DNA of 64,000 bases from Neoalteromonas arenosi (GTDB lineage Bacteria; Pseudomonadota; Gammaproteobacteria; Enterobacterales; Alteromonadaceae). The stretch spans positions 326,336 to 390,335 of the forward strand of contig NZ_JAUCBP010000006.1 of assembly GCF_030362855.1 (NCBI RefSeq), read 5' to 3'. The translations under genes were made by a program, and so were the position numbers. Each line of letters begins with the position of its first letter. Position 1 is the first letter of the stretch. The notes under the pieces are model-generated. The model was given only the letters and a program-made list of their open reading frames with translations. It had not been told where the DNA came from and did not search any database. Positions 1 through 11,817 of this stretch are shown here, one piece after another.

Positions 1-76
1 GGCGCGTGTGGAAGGATTCGAACCTCCGACCGCCTGGTTCGTAGCCAGGTACTCTATCCAGCTGAGCTACACACGC
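1..76 (-). tRNA. tRNA-Arg(ACG), cut by one base at the window edge
   Basis: The minus strand folds as a full cloverleaf: acceptor GCGTGTG/CACACGC, D-arm AGCTCAGCTGGATAGAG, anticodon loop CTACGAA (anticodon ACG) and T-loop GGTTCGAATCC. Discriminator G and CC of the 3' CCA are visible; the last A falls before base 1. It is identical over its length to the copy at 140-216. Confidence 0.95.
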
Positions 77-139
77 GTCGTTTTTATAACTGTAGACCAA
101 AACATCAATGATTGATAGTCATGGAATCTTGTTGAAAAA

Positions 140-216
140 TGGCGCGTGTGGAAGGATTCGAACCTCCGACCGCCTGGTTCGTAGCCAGGTACTCTATCCA
201 GCTGAGCTACACACGC
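140..216 (-). tRNA. tRNA-Arg(ACG), second copy
   Basis: This 77-nt tRNA ends in an encoded CCA (TGG at 140-142 on the plus strand). Acceptor stem, anticodon loop CTACGAA and T-arm match the first copy exactly, while the flanks differ. It lies 20 nt downstream of tRNA-Ser in the same direction, so the three tRNAs are probably one transcript. Confidence 0.97.
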
Positions 217-236
217 GTATTTTTCAAAAAGGCACA

Positions 237-329
237 TGGCGGAGAGGGAGGGATTCGAACCCTCGATACAGCTACAAACTGTATGGTCCCTTAGCAGGGG
301 ACTGGTTTCAGCCACTCACCCACCTCTCC
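237..329 (-). tRNA. tRNA-Ser(GCT)
   Basis: The minus strand gives a class II tRNA of 93 nt with acceptor GGAGAGG/CCTCTCC, anticodon loop CTGCTAA (anticodon GCT, reading AGC/AGU), a long variable arm, T-loop GGTTCGAATCC and encoded CCA. tRNA-Ser(GCT) followed by tRNA-Arg(ACG) next to csrA is a common gammaproteobacterial arrangement. Confidence 0.97.
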
Positions 330-344
330 AAAATGTGGAGTCGC

Positions 345-372
345 AGTTTAATGATTCACAAAGGGAAGTCAA
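345..372 (-). promoter_or_regulatory. Sigma70 promoter of the tRNA operon
   Basis: On the minus strand TTGACT (plus bases 367-372) and TAAACT (345-350) are separated by 16 nt. They are followed by a GC-containing discriminator (GCGACTCC), as is usual for stable-RNA promoters under stringent control. The predicted start is about 10 nt before tRNA-Ser. The rest of 373-500 shows no gene. Confidence 0.7.
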
Positions 373-500
373 CGGTTTTTTAGGTTATATCGGTCGGGTC
401 GAGGAATATTTAATCAATTCTTATTTGTCGACACATTTATCGTGTAATTTGTACACAAATCTATCCTTCAGCGCAGACATCGTTTAGGCATTACAAACAA

Positions 501-529
501 AAAAACCGAGCTATTAAAACTCGGTTTTT
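501..529 (-). terminator. Rho-independent terminator after csrA
   Basis: AAAAACCGAG and CTCGGTTTTT form a 10-bp stem around a 9-nt loop, with T-rich ends on both strands. It lies 22 nt past the csrA stop and so should end the csrA transcript. It could also work in the other direction. Confidence 0.85.
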
Positions 530-551
530 GTGTGCAAAGAACACCGTTTAA

Positions 552-746
552 CTATTCCTCACCCGATTTACCTTTGTCACCCTTCTCGGCTTGAATCCGC
601 ATATAAATTTCTTCACGGTGAACTGATACCTCTTTCGGCGCGTTTACACCAATTCTAACTTGGTTGCCCTTTACACCTAAAACTGTAACGGTAACTTCGT
701 CACCGACCATTAATGTTTCACCTACACGACGGGTCAAAATAAGCAT
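552..746 (-). CDS. csrA: Carbon storage regulator CsrA
   Basis: This 64-aa protein begins [16 protein letters not shown] and contains [24 protein letters not shown], the diagnostic CsrA/RsmA sequence including the C-terminal RNA-binding VHREEI. CsrA dimers bind GGA-containing loops in mRNA leaders and repress or stabilise transcripts for carbon storage, motility and biofilm genes. Length matches the family (61-65 aa), with a short charged tail. A good AGGAG lies 7 nt before the ATG. It follows alaS in the same direction, as in other gammaproteobacteria, and ends before a strong terminator. Its presence near a large flagellar cluster fits the usual CsrA control of motility, but no direct target is proven here. 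Confidence 0.98.
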   Translation of the reverse strand: MLILTRRVGETLMVGDEVTVTVLGVKGNQVRIGVNAPKEVSVHREEIYMRIQAEKGDKGKSGEE

Positions 747-791
747 TGTGCTGCTCCTTATCCATATACTAAGAATTGTCCATTACCATGT

Positions 792-822
792 TCGATAACA
801 AATTAGCTCTACCTGTTATCGA
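792..822. repeat. Inverted repeat in the alaS-csrA gap
   Basis: TCGATAACA (792-800) and TGTTATCGA (814-822) form a perfect 9-bp inverted repeat with a 13-nt spacer, about 45 nt upstream of the csrA start. There is no T-run after it, so it does not look like a terminator. An operator or leader hairpin is possible. Confidence 0.6.
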
Positions 823-872
823 CGGCGCTCCTTGTTTTTTGATGTCACTGCAAAAAACTCGCCGAAAAAAAC

Positions 873-3470
873 TTACAATTTGTCTTCCAGATAAGTATTG
901 ACCGAACTAAGCGCTTTTGCCAAGTTTTCTGGCTGACTTCCACCCGCTTGGGCCATATCTGGACGACCACCACCTTTACCGCCTACTTGGGCAGCTACAT
1001 AGTTGACCAGCTCACCAGCTTTAATCTTCCCGGTTAGATCTTTAGTTACACCGCTTATGATACTCACTTTGTCACCGCTTGATGTACCAATACAGATGAC
1101 GCCAGAGCCAATCTGATTTTTCAAATCATCCATCATTGGACGCAAAGCCTTCGATTCAACGCCAGGCATTTCAGTAACCAACACTTTGACACCCTTAATC
1201 TCAACAGCGGATGACAACACATCGGCACCTTTTTGCGCGTTGAGCTTCTGCGTCAATTGCTGGTTCTGCTTTTCCAAGTCTTTACTTAACTGCAATAAGC
1301 CTTTAATTCGTTCGACCAGTGCATTTGGATCAGCTTTGACCAACTGGGCTGCTTGCGCAATTCGGCCTTGTTGTAATTGCACATATTCAAGTGCAGCCGC
1401 ACCTGTAATAGCCTCGATACGTCTCACACCAGACGCAATACCGCCTTCAGAAACGATCTTGAACAGCCCAATATCACCGGTACTTTTTACGTGTGTGCCG
1501 CCACACAACTCAATTGAAAAGTCGCCCATGCGCACTACGCGCACTTCGTCGTCATACTTCTCACCAAACAATGCCATGGCACCCGCGTCTTTTGCTGCGT
1601 CAATTGCCATCAGCTCGGTCGTCAACGGGTTGTTAGCACGAATTTGCGCATTCACCAATTGCTCGATATCCAAAAGCTGTTGGTCGGTAACGGCTTCCAA
1701 ATGTGAAAAATCAAACCGCAGTTTGTCTTTATCAACCAAGCTACCTTTTTGGGTTACATGTTCTCCGAGAAGCTGACGCAATGCCGCATGTAACAGGTGA
1801 GTTGCGCTGTGATTTAATGCGATATCATTACGCGCTTGGCTGTCGATGACTGCAGACACCTGGTCTCCAACGCTAATTTGGCCTGTAATACTGCCTTTAT
1901 GGGCGAAAGCATTACCGACCTTCACAGTATCCTTGACCGTTACTATATTGGTGCCAGCGATTAACATGCCCGTATCGCCTACTTGGCCACCTGACTCAGC
2001 ATAAAACGGGGTCTCGGCTAAGAATACAAGGGCTTCTTCAACATCATTGGCGGCGTCAACCTTCTGACCATCAACCACAATTGCAACCACTTCACTGGTT
2101 TGCTCGACTTTCTCGTAGCCGGTAAATTGCGTTATGTGATCGACACTAACAACATTGGCATAATCGGCGCCAAACTGACTAGATTGCTGCGCGCGCTCAC
2201 GTTGTTTCTGCATATTCGCAGCAAATCCTTCTTCATCAATCGCAAAACCTTTTTCGCGCGCTACGTCGGCAGTTAAATCAGCAGGGAAACCATAAGTATC
2301 ATATAATTTAAACACCAATTCGCCTGGCACAATATCGCCTTCCATGTCGCCAAGCGCTTGATTTAATAAACTCATACCACGTTCAAGCGTGCGGCTAAAC
2401 TGCTCTTCTTCAACGCGCAAGACTTTCTCGATAACCGCCTGTTGCTCTTTAAGCTCAGGATAAGCATCACTCATTTGATCGCACAAAGCCTGTACCAAGC
2501 GATAAAAGAAAATATCACTGGCACCGAGTTTGTACCCGTGGCGAACAGCGCGACGGATTATGCGACGCAACACGTAACCGCGGCCTTCATTTGAAGGCAT
2601 TGCACCATCACAAATCAAAAATGCGCAGGAGCGAATATGATCAGCAATTACGCGCAGTGATTTGTTTTCAATATCAGCTGTTCCGACAATCTCAGCGGCA
2701 GCTTTTATCAATGCTTGGAATAGATCGATCTCATAGTTGCTGTGCACGTTTTGCATGATTGCACTGATGCGCTCAAGTCCCATGCCTGTATCAATCGAAG
2801 GCTTTGGTAGTGGCTCCATGGTCCCGTCGGCTTGACGGTTAAATTGCATGAATACCAAGTTCCAAATTTCAATAAAACGATCACCGTCTTCTTCAGGCGA
2901 TCCCGGAGGACCGCCCCATATGTGTTCGCCGTGGTCGTAAAAAATTTCTGAGCACGGTCCACAAGGCCCTGTATCGCCCATTGACCAGAAATTATCAGAT
3001 GTCGATATACGAATAATTTTTTCTTCAGGGATGCCTATTGTGTCTTTCCAAATGCCATAGGCTTCATCATCTTCAGAGTAAACGGTAACTAGCAATTTCT
3101 CTTTGGGCAGCTTGAGCTCTTCAGTCAAAAACTGCCAGGCAAACTGAATCGCTTCCGTTTTGAAATAATCACCAAAACTGAAGTTACCGAGCATTTCAAA
3201 AAATGTGTGGTGGCGCGCGGTGTAACCGACGTTGTCTAAATCGTTGTGCTTGCCCCCCGCCCTTACACAGCGCTGCGATGAAACTGCTCGCGTGTAAGCG
3301 CGTTTTTCTGCACCGAGAAAAACGTCCTTAAATTGGTTCATTCCAGCATTCGTGAATAACAACGTAGGATCATCATGCGGTATCAATGAAGAGCTCGGTA
3401 CTGCCTGATGGCCCTGCTTGGCAAAGAAGTCGATAAAAGCGCTTCGAATCTGAGCGGTAGATAGCGTCAT
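873..3470 (-). CDS. alaS: Alanine-tRNA ligase
   Basis: Alanyl-tRNA synthetase charges tRNA-Ala and edits mischarged Ser/Gly. The N-terminal class II catalytic core is clear ([15 protein letters not shown], then [15 protein letters not shown]). The editing domain has the zinc motif NHSATHLLH with the partner [10 protein letters not shown], and the C-terminal C-Ala domain ends in a [15 protein letters not shown] segment. The start is set at the ATG of [12 protein letters not shown], 7 codons inside the longest frame, because AGGA sits 6 nt before it and the family normally begins there. The resulting 865 aa compares with about 875 in E. coli. It lies between recX and csrA, the usual order. Confidence 0.98.
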   Translation of the reverse strand: MTLSTAQIRSAFIDFFAKQGHQAVPSSSLIPHDDPTLLFTNAGMNQFKDVFLGAEKRAYTRAVSSQRCVRAGGKHNDLDNVGYTARHHTFFEMLGNFSFGDYFKTEAIQFAWQFLTEELKLPKEKLLVTVYSEDDEAYGIWKDTIGIPEEKIIRISTSDNFWSMGDTGPCGPCSEIFYDHGEHIWGGPPGSPEEDGDRFIEIWNLVFMQFNRQADGTMEPLPKPSIDTGMGLERISAIMQNVHSNYEIDLFQALIKAAAEIVGTADIENKSLRVIADHIRSCAFLICDGAMPSNEGRGYVLRRIIRRAVRHGYKLGASDIFFYRLVQALCDQMSDAYPELKEQQAVIEKVLRVEEEQFSRTLERGMSLLNQALGDMEGDIVPGELVFKLYDTYGFPADLTADVAREKGFAIDEEGFAANMQKQRERAQQSSQFGADYANVVSVDHITQFTGYEKVEQTSEVVAIVVDGQKVDAANDVEEALVFLAETPFYAESGGQVGDTGMLIAGTNIVTVKDTVKVGNAFAHKGSITGQISVGDQVSAVIDSQARNDIALNHSATHLLHAALRQLLGEHVTQKGSLVDKDKLRFDFSHLEAVTDQQLLDIEQLVNAQIRANNPLTTELMAIDAAKDAGAMALFGEKYDDEVRVVRMGDFSIELCGGTHVKSTGDIGLFKIVSEGGIASGVRRIEAITGAAALEYVQLQQGRIAQAAQLVKADPNALVERIKGLLQLSKDLEKQNQQLTQKLNAQKGADVLSSAVEIKGVKVLVTEMPGVESKALRPMMDDLKNQIGSGVICIGTSSGDKVSIISGVTKDLTGKIKAGELVNYVAAQVGGKGGGRPDMAQAGGSQPENLAKALSSVNTYLEDKL

Positions 3471-3563
3471 GAATTGTCCTGTAGTTATCAAAATTGCTGG
3501 GGTTTACTCGGATCAAACGAGCTCACTTTAAGGGCGCAAAGATACCATGCTTCGCTAGCCGCG

Positions 3564-4022
3564 TTAAGTGTCTGATTGGTCTTCAGCGTTAATGGCGTAA
3601 TTTATTTGATCTAAGGTGAAACCACGGTTGTGTAAAAAACGCTGTTGTTTCTGTTTCTGCTGCCAGTCTTCGGCTCTGTTAGAACCAAACTTTTTTTGTT
3701 TTACTTCAACAGCAAGCGCCCACCAGTCGACTTCGGTTGTTTCCAAATGGTTCTCAATTAAGTACCTTTCAATACCTTTTTGGTACAGGCTCTGAGTAAC
3801 TCGATTGGGCCCGTGACCTTTGTGTAATGCTGAGCGAAACACCATTTCAACGTACCGCTCGTCGCACACCAGACGTTGTTCAAGCAATTGACAGATTACC
3901 TCATCGACCGTTGTTGCGATAAAGCCCTTTGCTACGAGTTTGTCATGTAATTCTTTCGTACCGTGCTCTCGCATCGATAACATTCGCACTGCTGAATTGT
4001 ATATATCCGTCTGATCACTCAT
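3564..4022 (-). CDS. recX: Regulatory protein RecX
   Basis: This 152-aa protein has RecX features: N-terminal RMLSMREHGTKELHDKL (arginine-rich helical repeat) and later ERYVEMVFRSALHKGHGPNRV and QKQRFLHNRGF. RecX binds RecA filaments and inhibits or remodels them. The ATG at 4022 is preferred over the adjacent upstream TTG; neither has a strong ribosome binding site. It sits directly upstream of alaS, 93 nt away, in the conserved recX-alaS order. recA, usually just upstream, is not here; a divergent acetyltransferase-like gene occupies that place. Confidence 0.93.
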   Translation of the reverse strand: MSDQTDIYNSAVRMLSMREHGTKELHDKLVAKGFIATTVDEVICQLLEQRLVCDERYVEMVFRSALHKGHGPNRVTQSLYQKGIERYLIENHLETTEVDWWALAVEVKQKKFGSNRAEDWQQKQKQQRFLHNRGFTLDQINYAINAEDQSDT

Positions 4023-4144
4023 CAATGGCGCCGTTTAAATTCGATCTAATCCAATTTCAATATGGTATATATGTATAATTACTCAAGCTTCAACGGCACC
4101 GTTTGAATTCGCCGTACACAATTACCGGAAATGACAGCTGCATC

Positions 4145-5293
4145 ATGGCATTTCATTTAACCCTTAAATCAACGATCCAAGAGTTTTCTAAACGAACGTG
4201 GCAGCGTTTAAGTGCCAACCAACCGCCCTTCTTGCAATTCGAGTTTTTTGCCGCTTTGGAAGATAGCGAAAGTATTGGTGAAGCGTCGGGTTGGATCCCA
4301 CGCTATGGTCAAGTCACTGACGAACACAATGAAATTGTTGCGGTATTTCCAGCCTTCGAAAAATTGCATAGCTATGGCGAATACTTGTTTGACCATGCGT
4401 GGGCTAATGCATACCACCAGCATGGCTTGGCGTATTACCCTAAGTTATTAGTTGCAGCTCCGTTTACACCGGTAACTGGCAATAAATTAATGGTTGCAGA
4501 AGGAGTCAATAAAACCGCGCTCACTGAGTATGTTTTCACGACGCTGAAAGCCGTGTTAGACAACGATAACTACTCCAGTGCTCACTGGCTGTTTGACGCA
4601 CCGCGATCCGAGCAGTTTCAGACCGACTTTAACTACAGTCAGCGAGTCAGCGTACAGTTTCAGTGGCAAAATCACGACTATCTAAATTTTGATGCGTTTT
4701 TAGCGCGCTTTACCTCTCGAAAACGCAAAGATATCCGCAAAGAAAGGCGCAAGGTTAGTGACCAAGGTATTGATATAAAATGTCTCAGCGGCGATGCAAT
4801 CAGCGCTGAAGACATGCAGTTCTTTTATCTTTGTTATTGCCAAACCTACCTTAAACGCAGTGGTCATACAGGTTATCTCACCGAAGCATTTTTCGAACAA
4901 ATATATGCTACGCTACGGCGTTCGCTGATGGTAGTTATGGCATACCGTGACGAAAAGCCCGTTGCTGCGGCATTGTATCTGTGGAACGAGACCGGATTGT
5001 TTGGCCGCTATTGGGGTTGTATTGAGGAAGTCGATGGACTGCACTTCGAGTGTTGTTATTATTCAGGTATTGAGTTCGCGATAGAACGCAAACTACCAAT
5101 TTTTAATCCCGGGACTCAAGGCGAGCATAAACTGTTGCGCGGTTTCGAACCAATTAGGTGTTATTCACTGCACCATTGTAAGGAACCGGCTTTTCAACAG
5201 GCCGTCGAACAATTTGTTAAACAAGAAACACTTTCAATAGAGCATTACTTTGCGCAAGCGCGTTCAGCAGTGCCTTTTAAACAAACTGAGTGA
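4145..5293 (+). CDS. GNAT/FemAB-like protein of the COG3146 (DUF482) family
   Basis: The 382-aa product resembles COG3146 proteins, predicted N-acyltransferases with a FemAB/GNAT fold and unknown substrate. Typical segments are NQPPFLQFEFFAALEDS and GWIPRY near the N-terminus, FTSRKRKDIRKERRKV in the middle, and FNPGTQGEHKLLRGFEP near the C-terminus. I chose the ATG at 4145 because its N-terminus aligns with the family; a TTG at 4103 would add 14 residues. Neither start has a strong ribosome binding site. It is divergent from recX and 34 nt upstream of the peptidase gene, with which it may be co-transcribed. The family is clear, the exact reaction is not. Confidence 0.82.
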   Translation: MAFHLTLKSTIQEFSKRTWQRLSANQPPFLQFEFFAALEDSESIGEASGWIPRYGQVTDEHNEIVAVFPAFEKLHSYGEYLFDHAWANAYHQHGLAYYPKLLVAAPFTPVTGNKLMVAEGVNKTALTEYVFTTLKAVLDNDNYSSAHWLFDAPRSEQFQTDFNYSQRVSVQFQWQNHDYLNFDAFLARFTSRKRKDIRKERRKVSDQGIDIKCLSGDAISAEDMQFFYLCYCQTYLKRSGHTGYLTEAFFEQIYATLRRSLMVVMAYRDEKPVAAALYLWNETGLFGRYWGCIEEVDGLHFECCYYSGIEFAIERKLPIFNPGTQGEHKLLRGFEPIRCYSLHHCKEPAFQQAVEQFVKQETLSIEHYFAQARSAVPFKQTE

Positions 5294-5327
5294 TCGAAGA
5301 ATCACCCTATAAACAGACAGGAAACTC

Positions 5328-7406
5328 ATGAAAAAGACCTTACTTTCTCTTACTATTGCTGCCAGTTTAGGCCTCGCAGCTTGTAGTCCGCAAACCGCGG
5401 AGCAGCCAACAACCAGCAGCGATGACGCTGTCGAGCAGCAACAAGCGCAAGCAGAATTCGGAAGCTTTGGCGTTGATTTATCTGCGCGAAATGAAACAGT
5501 TAAACCTGGTGATGATTTCTTTATGTATGCGTCAGGTACATGGTACGACAACTATGAACTACCCGCTGATAAAACACGCTTTGGTGCGTTTACTGCTCTA
5601 GCCGAGCGCAGTGAAGACCGTGTGAAAGAAATTATCGACGAACTAAGCCAAACAGAAAATCTCACCGGTGAAGCTAAGCTTATTGCGGATTTCTATAATA
5701 GTTACATGGATACCGAAGCGTTAAATGCCAAAGGTATCAGCCCGATCCAGCCCGTACTTGACGATATTGCAGCGGTTAGTAATACCACTGAATTGACAAG
5801 TGTTTTTGGCGAGGCTTGGCTAACGGGCGGTGTGACTCCTATCTGGGGTGGCATGTGGTACGACCGTTTGGATCCAAATCGTTATCAATTGAATGTCGGC
5901 GTTGCTGGCTTGGGTCTACCAGACCGCGATTATTACTTGAGTGATGACCAACGCTTTGTTGACATCCGCAATGCATATCAAGCGCACATTGAGCAAATGT
6001 TGGCATTTACCGGTACTGAAACCGCAGCTGAACAAGCGGAGGCGATCTTAGCCCTTGAAACTATGATTGCCGAAGTGCAGTGGCCACGTGAAAAACGCCG
6101 CAACCGCGACTTGACCCTCAATCCACTCGAGCGCACCGAGCTAAACAGTCAATACCCTGATTTTGATTGGGATGCGTTCTTCGCCTCTTCGGGTTTTGTG
6201 ATCCCACATTTAAATATTACGCAACCGGATCCCGTTCGCGATGTGATTGCCTTGATTAATTCCGTGCCATTAGAAACCTGGAAGTCGTATGCGACTTATC
6301 ACACGATTAGCAACAATGCCGGATTGTTATCTGAAGACATTTACTTAGCTAACTTTGATTTTTACGGAACGACGCTCAACGGTCAACAAGAGCCGCGTGA
6401 TCGCTGGAAGCGTGCTGTCAGCCAGATGTCGGGGACTGAGTCACTGGGCTTTGCAATTGGTAAAGTGTACGTAGACCGCTACTTCCCAGAGAGTTCTAAA
6501 ACTCAAATGGCAGAACTTGTAGAGAACTTGCGTACTGCACTCGGTCAGCGTATTGAAGGCCTTGACTGGATGGGCGAAGAAACAAAAGTTAACGCACAGG
6601 CTAAACTCGCGGCATTCAATCCTAAAATTGGTTACCCAGATGTTTGGGAAAGCTTTGATGGATTAACTATTAGTGCCGATGACCTCGTTGGCAACGTGCA
6701 AAACATTCGTCAGTTCTTCCAGCAGAAACAAGTTGCAGATGAACTTAAACCAACGGATAGGAACCGTTGGGGTATGACGCCACAACGCGTAAACGCTTAT
6801 TACAATCCATCATTCAATGAGATTGTTTTCCCAGCCGCAATTTTGCAACCGCCATTTTTCGATCCTAATGCGGACCCAGCGGTTAATTATGGCGCTATCG
6901 GCGCTGTTATCGGCCACGAAATGGGTCACGGGTTCGACGATCAAGGGTCTAAATCAGACGCGATGGGTATTCAGCGCAACTGGTGGACCGATGAAGATCG
7001 CGCAGCTTTTGAAGCCAAAACTCAAACGTTGATTGAACAATACAGTGTTTATGAACCAATCGAAGGTAACTTTGTTAACGGTCAAAATAGTCTAGGTGAA
7101 AACATCGGCGACGTCGGTGGGTTAGCCATGGCTTATCACGCCTATAAACTGAGTCTTAATGGCGAAGAAGCGCCAATCATCGATGGCACAACGGGTGATC
7201 AACGTTTCTTCTTAGCATGGGCGCAAGTATGGAAGGAGAAGCGTACCGAGCAAAGTATGCTAAACCAACTTCGTGGCGGCACTCACGCGCCGGGTCGTTA
7301 CCGCGCGCTTGCCCCGCGTAACCACGATGCATGGTATGAAGCCTTTGATGTACAACCCGGTGATGCGTTGTATCTAGCGCCTGAAGAGCGCGTACGTATT
7401 TGGTAG
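5328..7406 (+). CDS. M13 family zinc metallopeptidase, lipoprotein (PepO-like)
   Basis: This 692-aa neprilysin-like endopeptidase begins with a lipoprotein signal peptide (MKKTLLSLTIAASLGLAAC, lipobox Cys19), so it should be anchored to a membrane in the periplasm. The N-terminal M13 domain starts with SARNETVKPGDDFFMYASG. The catalytic domain shows NPSFNEIVFPAAILQPPFF, HEMGH at residues 530-534 (zinc-binding HExxH) and ENIGDVGG (third zinc ligand). It ends with a conserved aromatic tail close to the C-terminus (RVRIW). AGGAAA lies 6 nt before the ATG. It degrades peptides; the natural substrate is unknown. A bidirectional terminator follows. Confidence 0.95.
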   Translation: MKKTLLSLTIAASLGLAACSPQTAEQPTTSSDDAVEQQQAQAEFGSFGVDLSARNETVKPGDDFFMYASGTWYDNYELPADKTRFGAFTALAERSEDRVKEIIDELSQTENLTGEAKLIADFYNSYMDTEALNAKGISPIQPVLDDIAAVSNTTELTSVFGEAWLTGGVTPIWGGMWYDRLDPNRYQLNVGVAGLGLPDRDYYLSDDQRFVDIRNAYQAHIEQMLAFTGTETAAEQAEAILALETMIAEVQWPREKRRNRDLTLNPLERTELNSQYPDFDWDAFFASSGFVIPHLNITQPDPVRDVIALINSVPLETWKSYATYHTISNNAGLLSEDIYLANFDFYGTTLNGQQEPRDRWKRAVSQMSGTESLGFAIGKVYVDRYFPESSKTQMAELVENLRTALGQRIEGLDWMGEETKVNAQAKLAAFNPKIGYPDVWESFDGLTISADDLVGNVQNIRQFFQQKQVADELKPTDRNRWGMTPQRVNAYYNPSFNEIVFPAAILQPPFFDPNADPAVNYGAIGAVIGHEMGHGFDDQGSKSDAMGIQRNWWTDEDRAAFEAKTQTLIEQYSVYEPIEGNFVNGQNSLGENIGDVGGLAMAYHAYKLSLNGEEAPIIDGTTGDQRFFLAWAQVWKEKRTEQSMLNQLRGGTHAPGRYRALAPRNHDAWYEAFDVQPGDALYLAPEERVRIW

Positions 7407-7428
7407 TTTGGCCAAATCCTTACGAATA

Positions 7429-7457
7429 AAAAAGCCAGGCTATTTGCCTGGCTTTTT
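7429..7457. terminator. Bidirectional rho-independent terminator
   Basis: AAAAAGCCAGGC and GCCTGGCTTTTT pair perfectly around the loop TATTT. It lies between two convergent units, the plus-strand M13 peptidase gene (stop 7406) and the minus-strand met operon (stop 7487), and can serve both. Confidence 0.9.
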
Positions 7458-7486
7458 GTTGTTAGTCACGCGTATTAAGCGGCCAT

Positions 7487-8077
7487 CTATTTGCCTTTAA
7501 ACCACACCAATAAACGGTTGTTGGCAGGCATGACGATGTTTTCTGATAAGGTCAATTGCGGCGCCCATGCTTGCAGCTCGCTAATATCTCGATAACCACC
7601 ACACCCTTCCGATAACAAGTACTGGTGGAAATCCGCGTTACTTTGTCCGTCAAATACACCGTTGGTTGTAAATGGGCCGTATTGGCAAAACACGCCGTTT
7701 TGCGGTAATCGCTCCGCAACTACTTGCTGCATAACTTTAACTTCATCGTGCTGCATAATGTGTGCAGTATTGGCGCTAAACACGGCATCAATATGAATGT
7801 TCGGCCAAGTGTCTAGCCCAACAGTAAAATTCACCGGCGAATGCAGATTTGCCAATCCGGCCTCATTTAGCCAAGCTTCTATACCAGCATGGTAATGCGG
7901 TTGATCGCTAGTATGCCACTGCAAATGCGGCAAGCCAGCAGCGAAATGAACCGCATGCTGACCGGTACCAGAGCCTATCTCTAAAACACTCGTCGCCTTA
8001 GCAAAGTGCCTTTGCAATTGCGCCAATATTGGCGCTTTATTATTCTCACAGGCTTGGCTAAAGGGTTTATTCACCAC
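7487..8077 (-). CDS. DUF938 SAM-dependent methyltransferase
   Basis: This 196-aa protein begins with FSQACENNKAPIL and has the SAM-binding motif VLEIGSGTGQHAVHFA followed by LQWHTSDQ, the signature of the DUF938 class I methyltransferase-like family. The substrate is unknown. The start lies 3 nt after the metH C-terminal stop, so it is almost certainly the last gene of the metA-metH operon and shares its MetJ-type control. This suggests a role tied to methionine or AdoMet supply, but that is inference from position only. Confidence 0.85.
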   Translation of the reverse strand: MVNKPFSQACENNKAPILAQLQRHFAKATSVLEIGSGTGQHAVHFAAGLPHLQWHTSDQPHYHAGIEAWLNEAGLANLHSPVNFTVGLDTWPNIHIDAVFSANTAHIMQHDEVKVMQQVVAERLPQNGVFCQYGPFTTNGVFDGQSNADFHQYLLSEGCGGYRDISELQAWAPQLTLSENIVMPANNRLLVWFKGK

Positions 8078-8080
8078 TGA

Positions 8081-10708
<2,628 letters not shown>

Positions 10709-10717
10709 CTATGACTC

Positions 10718-11770
10718 CTAATGTACAAACGGCTCAAGCCCAGATAGGCGCATTTTTTTTTCAATTTGCGGCAACTGTCGCGGATTGTGTTTCGCTACTG
10801 CGGCTGCTATTGCTGCAATGTGCTCGGGTGTGCTTCCACAGCAACCACCGACAATATTGACCAACCCACTTTCTGCCCATTCGCTAATATGCCCCGCCAT
10901 TTCAGGACCTTGCATATCATATTCACCGAACTCATTCGGCAAACCAGCGTTTGGATGCGCAGACACAAAACACTCGCTTATTTTGGCTATCTCAGCCACG
11001 TACTGACGCAACAAGTCTGGACCCAATGCGCAATTCAAACCAAATGAAAACGGTTTGATGTGGCGCAGAGAATAATAGAAGGCTTCGGCGGTTTGCCCAG
11101 ACAAAGTGCGGCCCGACGCATCGGTAATAGTGCCAGAAATCATAACCGGTAAGGTTCGCTCGAGTTCGTCAAATACCTGTTGTACTGCAAATGCTGCGGC
11201 TTTGGCGTTTAGCGTATCAAAGATAGTCTCGATCAAAATCAAATCGGCACCGCCCTCAATCAGCGCATGAGTTGATTCTGCGTAAGCCACGACTAGCTCA
11301 TCAAAGGTCACATTGCGCTTTGCTGGGTCGTTGACGTCAGGTGAAATAGACGCGGTCCGATTGGTTGGTCCAAGCACGCCAGCGACAAAGCGAGGCTTGC
11401 TCGGATCTGCTTGCATAAACTCATCTGCAACCTTCCGTGCTAATTGCGCAGCAGCCACGTTAATCTCACGTGAGATGCTTTGCATGTCATAATCAGCCAT
11501 AGCGATAGTGGTGGCATTAAATGTGTTGGTCTCAATAATATCAGCTCCAGCTGCAAAATATTCAGCATGAATATTTGCAATCAGCTCTGGCTGAGTAATC
11601 GCCAATAAATCGTTGTTCCCTTTGAGATCAACGTGCCAGTCTTTGAATCGCTCACCACGGTAGTCAGCCTCCGTCAACTGATGGCGCTGAATCATAGTAC
11701 CCATAGCACCGTCGAGTATCAGTATCCGCTGTTGGGCTATTGCAGTAATTTTTTCGAGTGTTGTTGTCAT
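10718..11770 (-). CDS. metH: Methionine synthase MetH, homocysteine S-methyltransferase half
   Basis: This 350-aa protein is the homocysteine-binding TIM barrel of MetH. It has [13 protein letters not shown] and [17 protein letters not shown] at the N-terminus. The zinc ligands are the Cys in FGLNCALGP and the Cys pair in [10 protein letters not shown]. It ends right where the pterin module of E. coli MetH would begin. ATG at 11770 is chosen (AAGAAG upstream); an in-frame GTG two codons earlier is possible. It is 47 nt downstream of metA and 9 nt upstream of the second metH gene, all in one direction. Confidence 0.95.
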   Translation of the reverse strand: MTTTLEKITAIAQQRILILDGAMGTMIQRHQLTEADYRGERFKDWHVDLKGNNDLLAITQPELIANIHAEYFAAGADIIETNTFNATTIAMADYDMQSISREINVAAAQLARKVADEFMQADPSKPRFVAGVLGPTNRTASISPDVNDPAKRNVTFDELVVAYAESTHALIEGGADLILIETIFDTLNAKAAAFAVQQVFDELERTLPVMISGTITDASGRTLSGQTAEAFYYSLRHIKPFSFGLNCALGPDLLRQYVAEIAKISECFVSAHPNAGLPNEFGEYDMQGPEMAGHISEWAESGLVNIVGGCCGSTPEHIAAIAAAVAKHNPRQLPQIEKKMRLSGLEPFVH

Positions 11771-11817
11771 AGTCACTTCTTTGCAGGGTTACTCAGCAGT
11801 CATAGCCGTTAATAACG

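Noticed and set aside
67-315. 82-codon frame across the tRNA genes
   Set aside because: It runs through three tRNAs and cannot be a protein gene.
1186-1776. 196-codon plus-strand frame opposite alaS
   Set aside because: It lies entirely antisense to the well-supported alaS gene, and its translation resembles no family. It is a shadow frame.
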